Below, piece after piece: positions 45,021 through 55,027 of a DNA stretch of 64,000 nt. Below the pieces are notes generated by a model that worked only from the letters and a program-made list of their open reading frames with translations, made no database searches and was not told where the DNA came from. The position numbers and the translations under genes were made by a program. The DNA is from Pictodentalium vernedei (lineage: Eukaryota > Mollusca > Scaphopoda > Dentaliida > Dentaliidae), in the NCBI GenBank assembly GCA_031216915.1, contig CM062296.1, positions 799,261,022-799,325,021 of the forward strand. The letters run 5' to 3'. Positions within the stretch are counted from its first letter, which is position 1; each line of letters opens with the position of its first letter.

Positions 45021-46251
45021 TCATGTTCTCACGTCAGGGCGTTGCAATTCAGACATGGGGTGAAATCTGATAAGTCTCTGGATGTCACCCTGTGGTATTG
45101 CGTTCCACTCCCGTCTTAGAACATTTCGTAAATCGCCTAACGTCTGAAGATCATGAAGTCGTACCCGACGGTCGAATTGATCCTACAGATGCTCGATTGG
45201 CGACAAATGTGGCGAAAGTGGAGACCAGGAAAGAAGTTCGATGCTCTGCTCCTCAAGAAAGTCTCGACAGATACGCGCCATGTGACATCGGGCATTGTCT
45301 TTCTGGAATTGAATTGAATTCTTTATTTAACAATATACATGTTAGAAAGCTAAGATATAATGGTGCACAAATATAAACAATGGTATTTTGCTTTTTTTAC
45401 AATATAATAAATAACATGCATATTGAAAGGAGGCAACATAGCCAGGTTGGCTGTCTTCCTGATGCCTCCTGAAGAGTAAAATTGGAAAGAAAATGATGAA
45501 AAGGGGAAAATGAAGGGTCGTTTATGAGAGAGACAGTTCTGGAATAACTGCAATCCGACGTTGGCGTTAAACAACGAGACAACAACAGCATTACGAATTT
45601 CGTCCCTATATCGCTGTCCATTCAGATTACCATCGATGAAGATCAACTGCGTGCGATGGAGCAAGGAAATTCCCGCCCAAACCATTACACTACCCCCGCC
45701 AAAACGGTCGCATTCCCGCACGCAAGCGTCAGAAAGCCGTTCTCCTAGTCGTCGATACACTCTAACCCTACCATCAGCGCGCCGTAGACAAAATCATGAT
45801 TCATCACTAAAGAGAACTGTGCTCCAACGCTGCTGAGTCCAGCGAACACGCTGACGTCCCCATTCCATTCTGACGGTACGATGACGTTGGGTAAGGATTG
45901 GTCCGTGGTATGGACGCCTACTTCGGATGCCGTGTTCAGCGAGTCTGTTGCGGACAGTTGTGCACTATTCTATTGTTGATTCTACCAGGAGTAATTGCTT
46001 CTGTCCTCGTCGCCAGAAGGAAGCGACCCCGCAAGTGATACGTCCTGGTGTGTCAGCCTTGTGCAGGCGTTGTAACTCTTGGTCAACCTGAACGCGGTCG
46101 GTCGGCAGTAGATCCAGTGGTTCGATACCTTCCAATGAGACGGTAAATAGTGGCCACAGTGAATCCGAACTCAGCAGCGAGCTCATCGGGAGGTATCCCA
46201 GCCTCATGCATACCAATGGCGCGCAACCTCTGATTTTCGGTTAACCTTGGC
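45021..46251 (-). pseudogene. Tc1-family transposase (DD34E), broken
   Basis: The N-terminal helix-turn-helix half starts MPRLTENQRLRAIGMHEAGI (46251) and continues IPPDELAAEFGFTVATIYRL. The catalytic part shows SDESWF (first Asp), then RFGGGSVMVWAGI and GNLNGQRYRDEI (45560-45700). After an inserted LINE tail at 45310-45536 it shows DNARCHMARICRDFLEEQ and SPLSPHLSPIEH. Thirty-four residues separate the second Asp and the Glu, the DD34E spacing of Tc1 transposases, which cut and paste at TA. Frameshifts in the N-terminal half and the insertion inactivate it. Confidence 0.92.
45310..45536 (-). mobile_element. LINE 3' tail inserted in transposase
   Basis: A 227-bp insertion is flanked by TTCTGGAAT on both sides (45301-45309 and 45537-45545). 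On the minus strand it ends AATAAAG followed by an AATTC repeat, as in 5'-truncated LINE insertions. A stem AGGAGGCA (45429) with TGCCTCCT (45463) encloses AGCCAGGTTGGCT, equivalent to the stem at 16987-17029. Confidence 0.85.
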
Positions 46252-46568
46252 ATTTTTTAAAATGTCGGAAGACAAAAACTAGCTTGTTTTCTCAATAGCC
46301 CTTGCTCTCTAGCACAACATAACACAAAGAAAATCGTCAGTCACCCATTCAATTTGATATTCTCGAGTAGCACGTGCTATTTTGAAATCCGTAGCAAAAT
46401 GGTATGTGGTTGGTTGGACAACAACATGTCATTAAATTCTTTGCACGACTTCTTGTCCACAAACATTGAACATTAGAATTATTATATTCCATCCTTGATG
46501 CTATTTTTTCACATTTGTTTCTATTATACTTTCTTTTTTGACTCAGTATATTTATATATTCCTCCGTC

Positions 46569-46597
46569 ACAGACAGACAGACAGACAGACAGACAGA
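46569..46597. repeat. (ACAG)n microsatellite
   Basis: About seven tetranucleotide units just inside the right Polinton end, next to the Tc1 element. Confidence 0.9.
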
Positions 46598-47035
46598 CTG
46601 AACCATGATAGATCGAATTGGGGGAATAGTGGGAATTTCCTCACTCATCCGAGTATTCTATACCGAATCGACATCGCGAACCGAAAAAATACTCGAAACG
46701 AAAACGCAGACGGAAATTACACGTTTTTTGTAATTTTGATGATTGGGAATAGTCCAAATACGAAAATACGCGTGAACACCACCAAAGCGACGAAATCCAC
46801 CGCTGGAACATTTGTGAAAACTGCAAAAATTTTCCACAATTTGATATTTTGATTCGAGATTTGTAATTTCACATCCGCGAGATCTCGGCGAAATGGATGA
46901 AATCGATCGAGGGAAACTTCAAAAGTCGAGTAAGTTTGGTTTTGTCATCATCTTAGGAATTTTCCATCTCGAATTCGCTGTATCTTTTTTGTTCGCACGA
47001 TTTCCGTGATTTAGCCGATAAGATGGAAGAAATCT
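46598..47035. other. unassigned subterminal Polinton sequence
   Basis: No recognised gene. Words such as GGGAAACTTC and CCGATAAGATGGAAG may be diverged subterminal repeats. Confidence 0.35.
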
Positions 47036-47205
47036 TCGTAGTCTCTCTATCCTATCGGCGATTCGATTTCCATGAGATTTCTGACTCGAAAAGGTCGCGT
47101 GTCGTCTCACAGTATACTGAGCCATTTTGTGAGAAGTCTCCATTTGCCTGGTATTGCAGGTTGTTTGGACCTAGGTGATTTCTCGAGAAAATAAGCTCGA
47201 AAATT
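47036..47205 (-). repeat. right Polinton terminal inverted repeat
   Basis: Inverted counterpart of 24833-24991, carrying GTAGTCTCTCTAT, GATTTCTGACTCG, GTCGCGTGTCGTCTCAC, CCATTTTGTGAGAAGTC and an end of GAGAAAATAAGCTCGAAAATT. Confidence 0.85.
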
Positions 47206-47407
47206 GCGAGAAGAGAATCAGGGTTTCTAGAGGCTCAAAACAATCTTTTATTCTCTACTTATGTATCGTCGGATCATCTTATGTGTTAGGAAGCTTTTGC
47301 CTCTGTGGGTTGGGATTATGTGTGTGTTTGGTTGAATAAGTGTCGTTCACGCTGTATGATAGCAGATTTGTGGGAGCGCACATGTATATGAGAGGTGTTT
47401 ACGGAGG
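47206..47407. other. unassigned sequence right of the Polinton
   Basis: No gene or repeat recognised. Confidence 0.4.
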
Positions 47408-47713
47408 TACAGTTAAAACTAGAAGTCCTGTCATGAAATGCGCACAAATAGCACGTTGATATGCGCGTTAATGTACGCGTTATGGCCCAAGTAAAGCTAT
47501 CAAATTCTGCACATATGGCCTGTGCACAAGCAATGTTTCAGCCAATGGACCTCTGGGTAACCCGGAGGTCCATTGGCAGAAACATTGCATGTGTTTGCTA
47601 TGAGTAAGCCGTGCTTTGGGTGTCATTCGATATGGCAATTGCGCGCAATTCCAACGCGCAATTAAGCCTAGATAAGCGCACTATTCGTGACAAGACTTCT
47701 AGTTTTAACTGTA
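47408..47713 (+). mobile_element. TA-flanked MITE (family T), copy 1
   Basis: It begins TACAGTTAAAACTAGAAGTC and ends GACTTCTAGTTTTAACTGTA, a terminal inverted repeat of about 24 bp with TA target duplication, as in Tc1/mariner-derived MITEs. Centrally, CAATGGACCTCTGGGTAACC pairs with GGAGGTCCATTGGC inside a longer palindrome flanked by GCAATGTTTC. Subterminal words such as GCGCGTTAA and TTGCGCGCAATT recur in all copies. Confidence 0.92.
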
Positions 47714-48549
47714 AGCTTGTGAATGAGAGGGTCACTAGTCCCAATTGTGTGCGAACAGTCCCAATAGCTGAGGTGGATGGCCGTATGGACACCGGAAAAA
47801 TGCCCGGTGGGCTCCCTTCTGGGTGGCACCCCCAAAACTGATGCAGCCCAACACATGTTGCTGCCTGAAATTTCATTAAAACGCCCAACAGGCGAAATGG
47901 ATTTAATTTCATAGAATGCAGGTGTATTGATATGTTCTCTCTGTGGATTGCCAATGGCAGTCCACGTAGAGAACATTTCGATATATCAAGCAGTCTAGTC
48001 TGCCGCTGGCCGCTCAGACCCAAGGAAAATCAAAATTTTCTCCCATTGGGTCAAATTATGGTTGGCTTGATGGGTCTGCGCACCTTCCCTCATCCCTTGT
48101 TGGGTCCGCGCACCTCCCCTCATCCCTTATCGATACCATTGTTGCCGGGGGTGATGAAGATGACATAAAATGACATCGAAAGGTCCTCTATGTGAACTGT
48201 CATTGATTGCTCACAATCAATGAATCAATGAAGCAGCGTCAGTTCAGTTCGAAATATCAAATTTTTTTCCGGATCAGGGATCCGCCTCGATGCATTTCCG
48301 GGTTACTTTTCTTGGACCAATCCGTCCCTGGACAATAGAGTTCGAATTCCTACATGTATTTCCATTGTTTCCTCCAACCTTCGTAGGGAGAAGGAAGGGT
48401 TACAGTCTGCCTTCCCGATTTTGTGGGGACTTGTTTTTCGCAGAAAACAAAAGAAAAAACTGCCATAAATGCTATTATAAAAGACTGAGGTGTGTGTGTT
48501 TCAAATGACACAATCATGTTTTAGAGGAATTTTGAACGTTGATTTCTGA
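47714..48549. other. unassigned sequence
   Basis: A minus-strand 141-codon open frame (47598-48023) overlaps the MITE and resembles nothing. A short direct repeat CTTCCCTCATCCCTTGT / CTCCCCTCATCCCTTAT lies near 48085-48130. Inverted words GTAGAGAACATTTCGATATATC and their complement lie near 47925-47985. Confidence 0.4.
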
Positions 48550-48628
48550 TCCTCCGCCGGGATTCGAACCTTGGGCAACACCGCCGGGCAATCAGAAGTC
48601 CAACAACTAAACCACAAGACCATTGCAC
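48550..48628 (-). ncRNA. tRNA-like sequence (SINE head or tRNA pseudogene)
   Basis: The minus strand reads like a tRNA with a B-box GGTTCGAATCCC (48559-48570 on the plus strand) and an A-box-like TGGTTTAGTTGTTGG. The 5' and 3' acceptor ends do not pair convincingly, so a functional tRNA is unlikely. It lies immediately beside the truncated start of the LINE fragment at 48650, head to head. Confidence 0.5.
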
Positions 48629-48649
48629 ACCGTCAACAGACGATGGCTC

Positions 48650-49170
48650 AACAAAGTAAAACATATTCTCCCACGTAAAGTCCAGAAAACATTGTACTAC
48701 GCCCTGGTTCATAGCCATCTGGTATTCGGGATTTTAGCAAATGGTGCAATTCAAGAGCTATTAATAAACTAGTTATCATGCAAAAGCGATGTTATCCCAT
48801 ACAGACCCCTTATTTAAGGAAAATAAAATACTCAAAGTGGATGATTTGTTCAATTTGCATGCATTACTTTTCGCGCATGACTGGCAAAATGGCAGATTAC
48901 CGGCTTCTTTTAACGATACATTCAAGGTTACTGACAGTCCACTTGGGAGGACAACCCGGCAGTCGGGGCATCTATACGTAGAGGAAACACGTACACGAAC
49001 CCCAGATAAACTTCATCTATACGCCATCTGGAAACTATGGAACGCTTTAGACGACACAGTTCGAAATATCAGTAACATTTAAGAAAACATTGACCTCAAC
49101 ATTCGCTTCGTCATATTCGACTTGTGTCCGTTGCGATAATCCCTACTGCTCAGACTTTACTTAGTAAATA
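48650..49170 (+). pseudogene. LINE-B type RT C-terminal fragment
   Basis: The plus strand encodes KVKHILPRKVQKTLYYALVH SHL, then, in shifted frames, SHTDPLFKENKILKVDDLFN, NGRLPASFNDTFKV, TRTRTPDKLHLYAIWKLWNA, ending near a Cys-rich DNPYC-like end at about 49150. This matches the last 180 residues of the LINE at 17.8-18.4 kb. It is a 5'-truncated dead copy in the opposite orientation. Confidence 0.88.
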
Positions 49171-49361
49171 TTGATCATAGTGGACCATTAACAAATTAAA
49201 CACTTCCTCAGTAGAAACATACTAGTCGTGCGACATGCCCTAATCTTCCATCCTCGACCAATGCAACCTGCTGCGTATTCCCTCTAGGTGCCCCACTAAC
49301 CTCGCGTAGAGCCACTCACAGTTAAGAAGCTGTAAACAATACTCTTGAGGAAAAGATTTGC
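49171..49361. other. unassigned sequence
   Basis: No recognised gene. It may include LINE 3' UTR. Confidence 0.4.
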
Positions 49362-49440
49362 GTTCGGGAACACGTATTTAAGCAAGTGCTTGGTCAAGTC
49401 GGTCTGGGAACACGTATTTAAGCAAGTGCTTGGTCAAGCC
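49362..49440. repeat. two-copy 40-bp tandem repeat
   Basis: CGGGAACACGTATTTAAGC followed by AAGTGCTTGGTCAAG occurs twice head to tail with one or two changes. It sits exactly where the minus-strand Penelope-like RT is cut off. Confidence 0.9.
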
Positions 49441-49827
49441 AGGACTGAATGTTTCGTTATTTTCAATTTCGAAATTTTGGACAGGAAATCCTGTGTATTT
49501 TTGAGGTAGCCTGTATGTATATTCAGATGATAATCAATTACTTCCGAGATCGCATAACATTCCGAGTTGCAATCTGATACAAGTTGCCTCCCGGGTGGAG
49601 TTATGTTATCCGTCCATGAAGAACGGTCCTTGTGGATCTTTGGTAGGATGTAAAATTGTCTTGTCTCAGCACCGAGCTTAGCTGTTAAATATTTCAATTG
49701 TTTTTTGGTAATGTGACTTTCGTCGAGGAGAAATTGTAAGATCTTATTAAATTTTTCAATAGTACTCGACCAAATAAGTGAATCTATTTTCTTGTAATAT
49801 TTTGTATTGCTGGGTTGTCTCGTGGCT

Positions 49828-51040
49828 TCCTTTATATAATTATCCCGAGCTAGAACGACTACCGACCCACCTTTTGTCGACTGGTTTAATTACTTAATTA
49901 CTAATTTCTTATTTTTTCGAAGTTCCGTGGGGGCTCTACATTCACCAGTTGTTAAATTGTCTTTATCGGAGAGTATGTTCATGCTGAACACCTTTTGGAG
50001 GATTCGTTTGTTAGCCTCCATAACGGCGGGATCTACTTCGCTATCTGGAGTGACCAACCAGATAATTCTGTAAAAGGAAGTTTCCGACCGCTGGAGTTTC
50101 TAAAGAGTCGCTAAGAAAATTACAGTTATATGATGGTATGTTTGTCTGATTACCAGTTTTAGGCTTCGGCGCTGGCACAAAATTTAAACCGCGATCTAAA
50201 AGAGACTTCTCTTGGGTTGGGAGGTCATTGGTGCCAGACAGGTTAACCACATTAGTTCCTAATCTCACATCTGTTAGGCGGTTGTTACCTTTGTCTTTAC
50301 ATTGTCTAAACCTAGGCTTCCTTTATATAATTAGAACGACCACCGACCCACGTTTGTCGGCTGGTTTAATTACTAATTTCCTATTTTTTCGAAGTTTCGT
50401 TAGGGCTCTCTGTTCACCAGCTGTTAACCCTTTACCCAACGTAACGGCCAAAACCGGCCAGCGCTATTCTCAAAAATCGCCAATTAATTTTCATTATTTT
50501 TTTCATTTTTTGTCTCAAAAACATAGGTTATGACCCCTCGTTGGAACGAGCTCGTCGAGCTCGTTCCAACGAGGGGTCATAACCTATGTTTTTGAGACAA
50601 AAAATGAAAAAAAATAGTTATTCAAGAATTATTTTTGCAAGTGTCGTCTGCTTTTCAGGTTAGGTAAAGGGTTAAATTGTTTTTATCGGAGTGTATGTTC
50701 ATGCTGAACATCTTTTGGAGAATTCGTTTGTTAGCCTGAATAATTTCGGGATCTACTTCGCTATCTGGAGGTGACCAACCACATGATTCTGTAAAAGGAA
50801 GTTTCCGAACGTTGGAGTTTCTAAAGCGGTCTTCTAATTTCATTTGCCTGAAACAATTATAGTTATATGGTGGTATATTTGTCTGATTACAAGTTTTAGG
50901 CGTGGGTGGTGGTACAAAAGTTAAACCGCGAACTAAAAGAGAATTCTCCTGGGCTGTTAGGTCATTGGTGCCAGACAGGTTAACCACATTAGTTCCAAAT
51001 CCCACGTCTGTTAGGCGGTTGTTACCGTTTCTTTTATTTC
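49828..51040. repeat. tandem duplication of about 480 bp within PLE
   Basis: Blocks at about 49828-50310 and 50316-51040 (the second including a 252-bp MITE) share, in order, GGCTTCCTTTATATAATTA, TCGAAGTT, TATGTTCATGCTGAAC, GATCTACTTCGCTATCTGGA, TCTGTAAAAGGAAGTTTCCG and AGACAGGTTAACCACATTAG. The second block lacks little and also keeps a 45-bp segment lost in the first. Confidence 0.85.
50424..50675. mobile_element. TTAA-flanked hairpin MITE, subfamily B, copy 2
   Basis: It runs from TTAACCCTTTACCCAACG to GGTAAAGGGTTAA. One end has AACGGCCAAAACCGGCCAGC and the other GTGTCGTCTGCTTTTCAGG. Inner arms of ACATAGGTTATGACCCCTCG and its complement surround GAACGAGCTCGTCGAGCTCG, essentially without mismatch. 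Confidence 0.93.
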
Positions 51041-51053
51041 GTTTAAATCTAGA

Positions 51054-52233
51054 TTATCCAACCTGTGATCGTACATAATATTGGCGTTTCTTGTGGCCCA
51101 AATGTATTAAATCATGAGCAACATCAAACTTCGCGTCATCAGTTTGTGGTATCGCGTTAACGTCCTTCACTTTCTGAATGGTTTCATTGGTGATGCTCAA
51201 GGTTCTCCTCTCATCCAAAGGGAATTTTTGCGAAAAGTTTAGTTCAGCGAAATAAATTTTTGCTGATCTAAACTTGACCCTGTATCGCAAACCATTTCCG
51301 CAACTGCTTAACTACGAGATCAGTGTTATCAATTCGAGAATTCACGCCAATATTTAATAATATTTCTTTGGGACTGGACTGGCCCCTGTGACCTTTAAAG
51401 ATAGAGCGAAAATGATTGAACTTGGCGCCGGGATAACACTCCACCTGGCTGTAAAGGCGGGGACTTCGATCAGTGCGTCCTAAATTTGAACTACCAATCA
51501 TAAGGATGTTTTTACAAACATTGGGTAGGCGCCAGTTATTTTTGTCAAAGCTAACTCCTCTCTTATGCCCGAAACTGGTAGAATTTAGAATTAAATGAGC
51601 GGCCCGAGTTGCGGCTCGGTGATTTGACTTTCTCTGAGTACGATATACCTGGCTGAACCATACTAGAAGCAGGAGTAGAAACAGAAGCAGGAGAAGAAAC
51701 AGAAGGAGAAGCAGAGGAAACAGGAGTAGTTCCAGTGAGAGCACTAGGAGAACCGGAGAAAGAAGACTGAGAAGGAGAAGAAGACGAAGCGAGACAGCGT
51801 TACCTGATTTCCAAAGCAACTTCTGTCACAATATGGACCGGAGATGTTTGCAAACTGAGGCGCTTACTCTGAGTGAAGTCAGAAGTAAAACAAAAAGAAG
51901 ATGGACAGGTACTTTGCCTTGATCTTTTTCTTATTTTGCTTTTCGCGTTGGGGACGAGGGACAACATGGGTGGGAGTTTGCTTGCACCCTCCTGTATTGT
52001 TCCTTACTCCATACGCTGGACGAAGTTGCAAAAAAAGATTCAAAGGCTGAAAACGTCTTATCTGTCAACTTATTTTTAAATAAGTTGACAGATAAGGCAC
52101 GCGCCGAGGCTCTGTTGAAGTCTATTTTTTCAAAGCAAGGGAGTGCATCCATTGCCAAAGTGATTTTAGACTTCAGCTCGTTTAATTCTTTCTTGTAGTG
52201 CTCAATTAAAGCATTAACGTTTGTCTGGCCCAT
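51054..52233 (-). pseudogene. PLE upstream ORF with SGNH-hydrolase-like domain
   Basis: The minus strand begins MGQTNVNALIEHYKKELNEL at 52233, a helical, probably coiled-coil segment with DALPCFEKIDFNRASARAL. A frame break and a purine-rich low-complexity stretch at 51650-51800 follow. The next domain reads KNILMIGSSNLGRTDRSPRL, YPGAKFNHFRSIFKG and PKEILLNIGVNSRIDNTDL (51268-51600), then AKIYFAELNFSQKFPLDERR (51054-51290). The GSSN start, the conserved central Gly-Ala and the NIGVN-N-like block resemble SGNH/GDSL hydrolases. Downstream on the same strand is the Penelope-like RT, so this looks like its N-terminal or ORF1 region. Catalytic competence cannot be judged. Confidence 0.6.
52058..52096. 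repeat. perfect short hairpin
   Basis: TTATCTGTCAACTTATTT is followed directly by its complement AAATAAGTTGACAGATAA. It lies in the PLE upstream frame and adds a self-complementary insertion there. Confidence 0.75.
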
Positions 52234-52239
52234 CCCACA

Positions 52240-53229
52240 CTAATCTGTCGATAAACAAAAAAAAAATGTGTGGGGTGGGTAGAGCCGGCGTGCGGGCGTG
52301 CGTAAACGTATTTCGAAAAACAAGATATTAAGTTAAACAAATTTAGGAACTGCATGGTAGGCAAGTTTATTGTACCCATCGCGATGAAGTTGCCTTCTCT
52401 GGCAGCCACTTCAGACGTCCATGATTGTTGATGAATCATAGAAGCGACATACAAACTGCTGCAACGATATCCGTAAAATTGGTTAGCGTTGAGGGCAATA
52501 TATATAAACATCAACAAGTTACTAGAAACCTAGGTGGTGAGACCTCATTTTAGTTTTGAAAACTTTGGAGCAACTGGCCATTGGCTTGTGTAACTGATTA
52601 GAATTGTGATCTATGTTAATCTATTTCAGAAATTCACGATCCTCTACAAAACTTTCCTTGTGATCTATTGTGTTTACGTTTGGTAGTGAGGAAAATATCA
52701 CATTTTTAGTTAGAAACATTTGAAAAAATGGGGCGATCTCACTCACCACGATACACCGTACACTCTGTGGCTTAAGAGTCCAATGTATAGGGAGAAAGTT
52801 GGTTTAAATCTTAAATGCTCTCATTTACATGCAGTTTCGTGAAACGCCTAGTTACTACTTTGATTCTCGGCGTTTGGGCAAAAGGTCAAGGGGAATTCCA
52901 GCTACGTTTAATTATAAGCCGATATCACCACACCACCTATCAAGCATGACATGTGTAGAACAAATTTGATTTTATTACAAACTGCATATGCCTGTTATCT
53001 TACAAATCCTGTTTCCATCCATTTTCTTTAGACACTGTCACACACATCCACTGCCACAGAAACTTTCTGTACTCAAAACACTAACCGCATTCCATGGTGT
53101 GTCGGCGGGTCCCATTACCATTTGTTACTTAGGCCATAAACATGGGTAATATAGCATAGAACAACACAGGACGGCAGTCGGATTGCAATACAATTTTTCA
53201 TCGAGCTGGTATTGTGCAATGAGCCAACA
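52240..53229. other. unassigned sequence
   Basis: The minus-strand frame 52206-52517 has no recognised motif and may be PLE 5' sequence. The remainder shows no gene or repeat. Confidence 0.35.
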
Positions 53230-54516
53230 GATGAGGGCCCAGCATCCTATGACATTCGTACCCTAAAAATTTGTAAGTGGCACATTGAATTTATCCATTA
53301 AGTCCATAATTCATACAACATCAGAAGCATCGGGAACAACCTTGACCATATTACAGATGACACTGGTGACTTTGATATTATTTTGCTTCACTAAAACACA
53401 CCTCGAATCTAGAATTCATTCTGACAATGTGCTGATCACTGGTTACTTCCCATCAATTAGAAAGGACAGGAACCACCATGTGGGGTATCGCGGTTTACTT
53501 CTCAAAGGAAATCTATTCCAAACGTGTACCAGAATTAGAATTCGACCAATGGTTTGAGATTACCTCACTCAAACGTAAATTTTTGTACATATCGATCGGT
53601 CCAATCCCCTAGTTATGACTACTGGGAAAAGCTAGAAGGCGCAATTTAGGATTCCGCCACCGCAAACCCATCCCTGATAATCACCGGAGATTCAAATAGC
53701 GACCTTCTTAACCAATCTATACCGTCTACACAAAATTAGTTATAAACTGTTATAACCTACACGACGCCATTAAATAACCTACTCGTATAACGTCAAGTCC
53801 AAGTACTTTACTGGACCCAATAATAGTTCGTGATAGTGTTTTAAACTCGAAAGTCCACGAACTTGAGGTTTTCGATCACAAGGCTGTATCAGCAGTTATG
53901 GAGACTAGAATCAGACAGCACAAGACGTAAATTCGACAGACCTGGAATTATAACAGGGCTGACTTCATCAAACTGAACAATCTGATCTCCGAAACAGACT
54001 GGTCTTTCATTTCAGATACTACTTCCCTTGATACATCATACCTTAAATTTGAAACCAAATTTCTTGAATTTGCCAAAGAATATATTCCTTCGCATATGGT
54101 AATAATCCGTTCTTCTGACAAACCTTGGTTTGACTCAGCTTTGACGCGAAATTCATCACAGAGATCGTCTTCAGAAACCAGCTCTGAAATACCGAAAGCC
54201 ACAAATAATCGAAAAATATAGACATCCCGAAACAAGGCAAAAAAGATGGAAAAGAAGTCTAAATCTACTTATTATTGAAATCGAGACACTTCGATTGTGA
54301 CAAGTAAACACCCAAAGTCATCTAGCACACAGTTAAACAGTTGCTGAATAAGTTCGAGAGTAAGACCCCTGTCTCTTCCTTTCTTTATCCCACAGATGAT
54401 GACGGCCACATAGTTATGGTAATAGACGACGTAGTCAAAGCCAACTTACTCAACAAAACCGTTTTATCAAATAGTACGATGAGTGATGTTGGACATAGTT
54501 TACCTGATTTCAGACC

Positions 54517-54834
54517 TACAGTTAAAACTAGGAGTCCTGTCATGAAATGCGCACAAATAGAACGTCGATCTGCGCGTTAATCTACGCATTATGGCCATAG
54601 TAAGGTTATCAAATTCTGTAAATATGGCCTGTGCACAAGCAATGTTTCAGCCAATGGACCTCCGGGTAACCCGGAGGTCCATTGGCAGAAACATTGCCTG
54701 TGTCCGCTATGCGTAACCAGCAGAACCCGCCGTGCTTTGGATGCCATTCGATATGGCAACTGCGCGCAATTCCTACGCGCAATTAAGCCTTGATAAGCAC
54801 ACAGTTCGTGACAGGGCTTCTAGTTTTAACTTTA
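54517..54834 (+). mobile_element. TA-flanked MITE (family T), copy 2, in LINE-C
   Basis: The ends TACAGTTAAAACTAGGAGTC and GGGCTTCTAGTTTTAACTTTA mark a 318-bp copy in the same orientation as copy 1. The centre CAATGGACCTCCGGGTAACC-GGAGGTCCATTGG is a perfect palindrome. LINE-C coding resumes on its right side. Confidence 0.9.
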
Positions 54835-55027
54835 AGTATTCGAAAATCATGTCTGAGATCGACTTCTCTGAAAACAAACAAAAACAAATTAAAAAAGCAA
54901 CTATCCACAACGGTATGAGCAACGAAAACCACAATATGCAAGCCATTGGTTCAATTATTTCGGCTCTCCTTCACCTTACTCGTCTACCCATCAGAATGGA
55001 AGATGGCAACAGACAAACCACTTCATA

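Larger units (their letters stand above)
44898..46547. mobile_element. Tc1/mariner element
   Basis: The ends are ACTGAGTCAAAAAAGAATG at the left and its near-exact complement at the right, each flanked by TATA/TA as expected for TA insertion. Length is 1650 bp including a 227-bp LINE tail, so about 1.42 kb originally. It contains a minus-strand Tc1-type transposase pseudogene. Confidence 0.93.
24833..47205. mobile_element. composite, degraded Polinton/Maverick region
   Basis: Inverted terminal repeats of about 160 bp enclose 22.4 kb holding Polinton hallmark genes: protein-primed family B DNA polymerase, retrovirus-type integrase, a double-jelly-roll capsid-like protein and two accessory frames. 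Polintons are large self-synthesising DNA transposons related to dsDNA viruses. Almost every gene is broken. About 10 kb is later insertion: a LINE (30.9-34.0), tandem repeats (35.9-37.7), a MITE, the 4.38 kb foldback and a Tc1 element. Two DNA polymerase remnants lie in opposite orientation and overlap in the protein regions they cover. I see no matching 6-bp duplication outside the repeats. The region may therefore join two Polinton copies. No packaging ATPase or protease was recognised. Confidence 0.8.
49434..51040 (-). pseudogene. Penelope-like element: RT N-terminal half, internally duplicated
   Basis: On the minus strand the upstream region reads VVNLSGTNDLTAQENSLLVR and GLTFVPPPTPKT (50655-51005), then ANKRILQKMFSMNIHSDKN. 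The same region is repeated at 50041-50268 and its continuation (VVLARDNYIKEA near 49840, in broken frames). It runs into the RT fingers LGAETRQFYILPKIHKD, PGRQLVSDCNSECYAISEVI and KNTQDFLSKI (49434-49697). The sequence stops just before the motif that carries the first catalytic Asp. The order fits a Penelope-like element. A 248-bp TTAA MITE lies between the duplicated blocks. The element is dead. Confidence 0.87.

Noticed and set aside
48550-48628. A functional tRNA gene
   Set aside because: Acceptor and T-stem pairing are poor, so it is annotated only as tRNA-like.
51650-51800. Poly-Leu membrane-like segment on the minus strand
   Set aside because: It is a purine-rich low-complexity tract read in one frame within a broken PLE gene, so a real membrane domain is doubtful.
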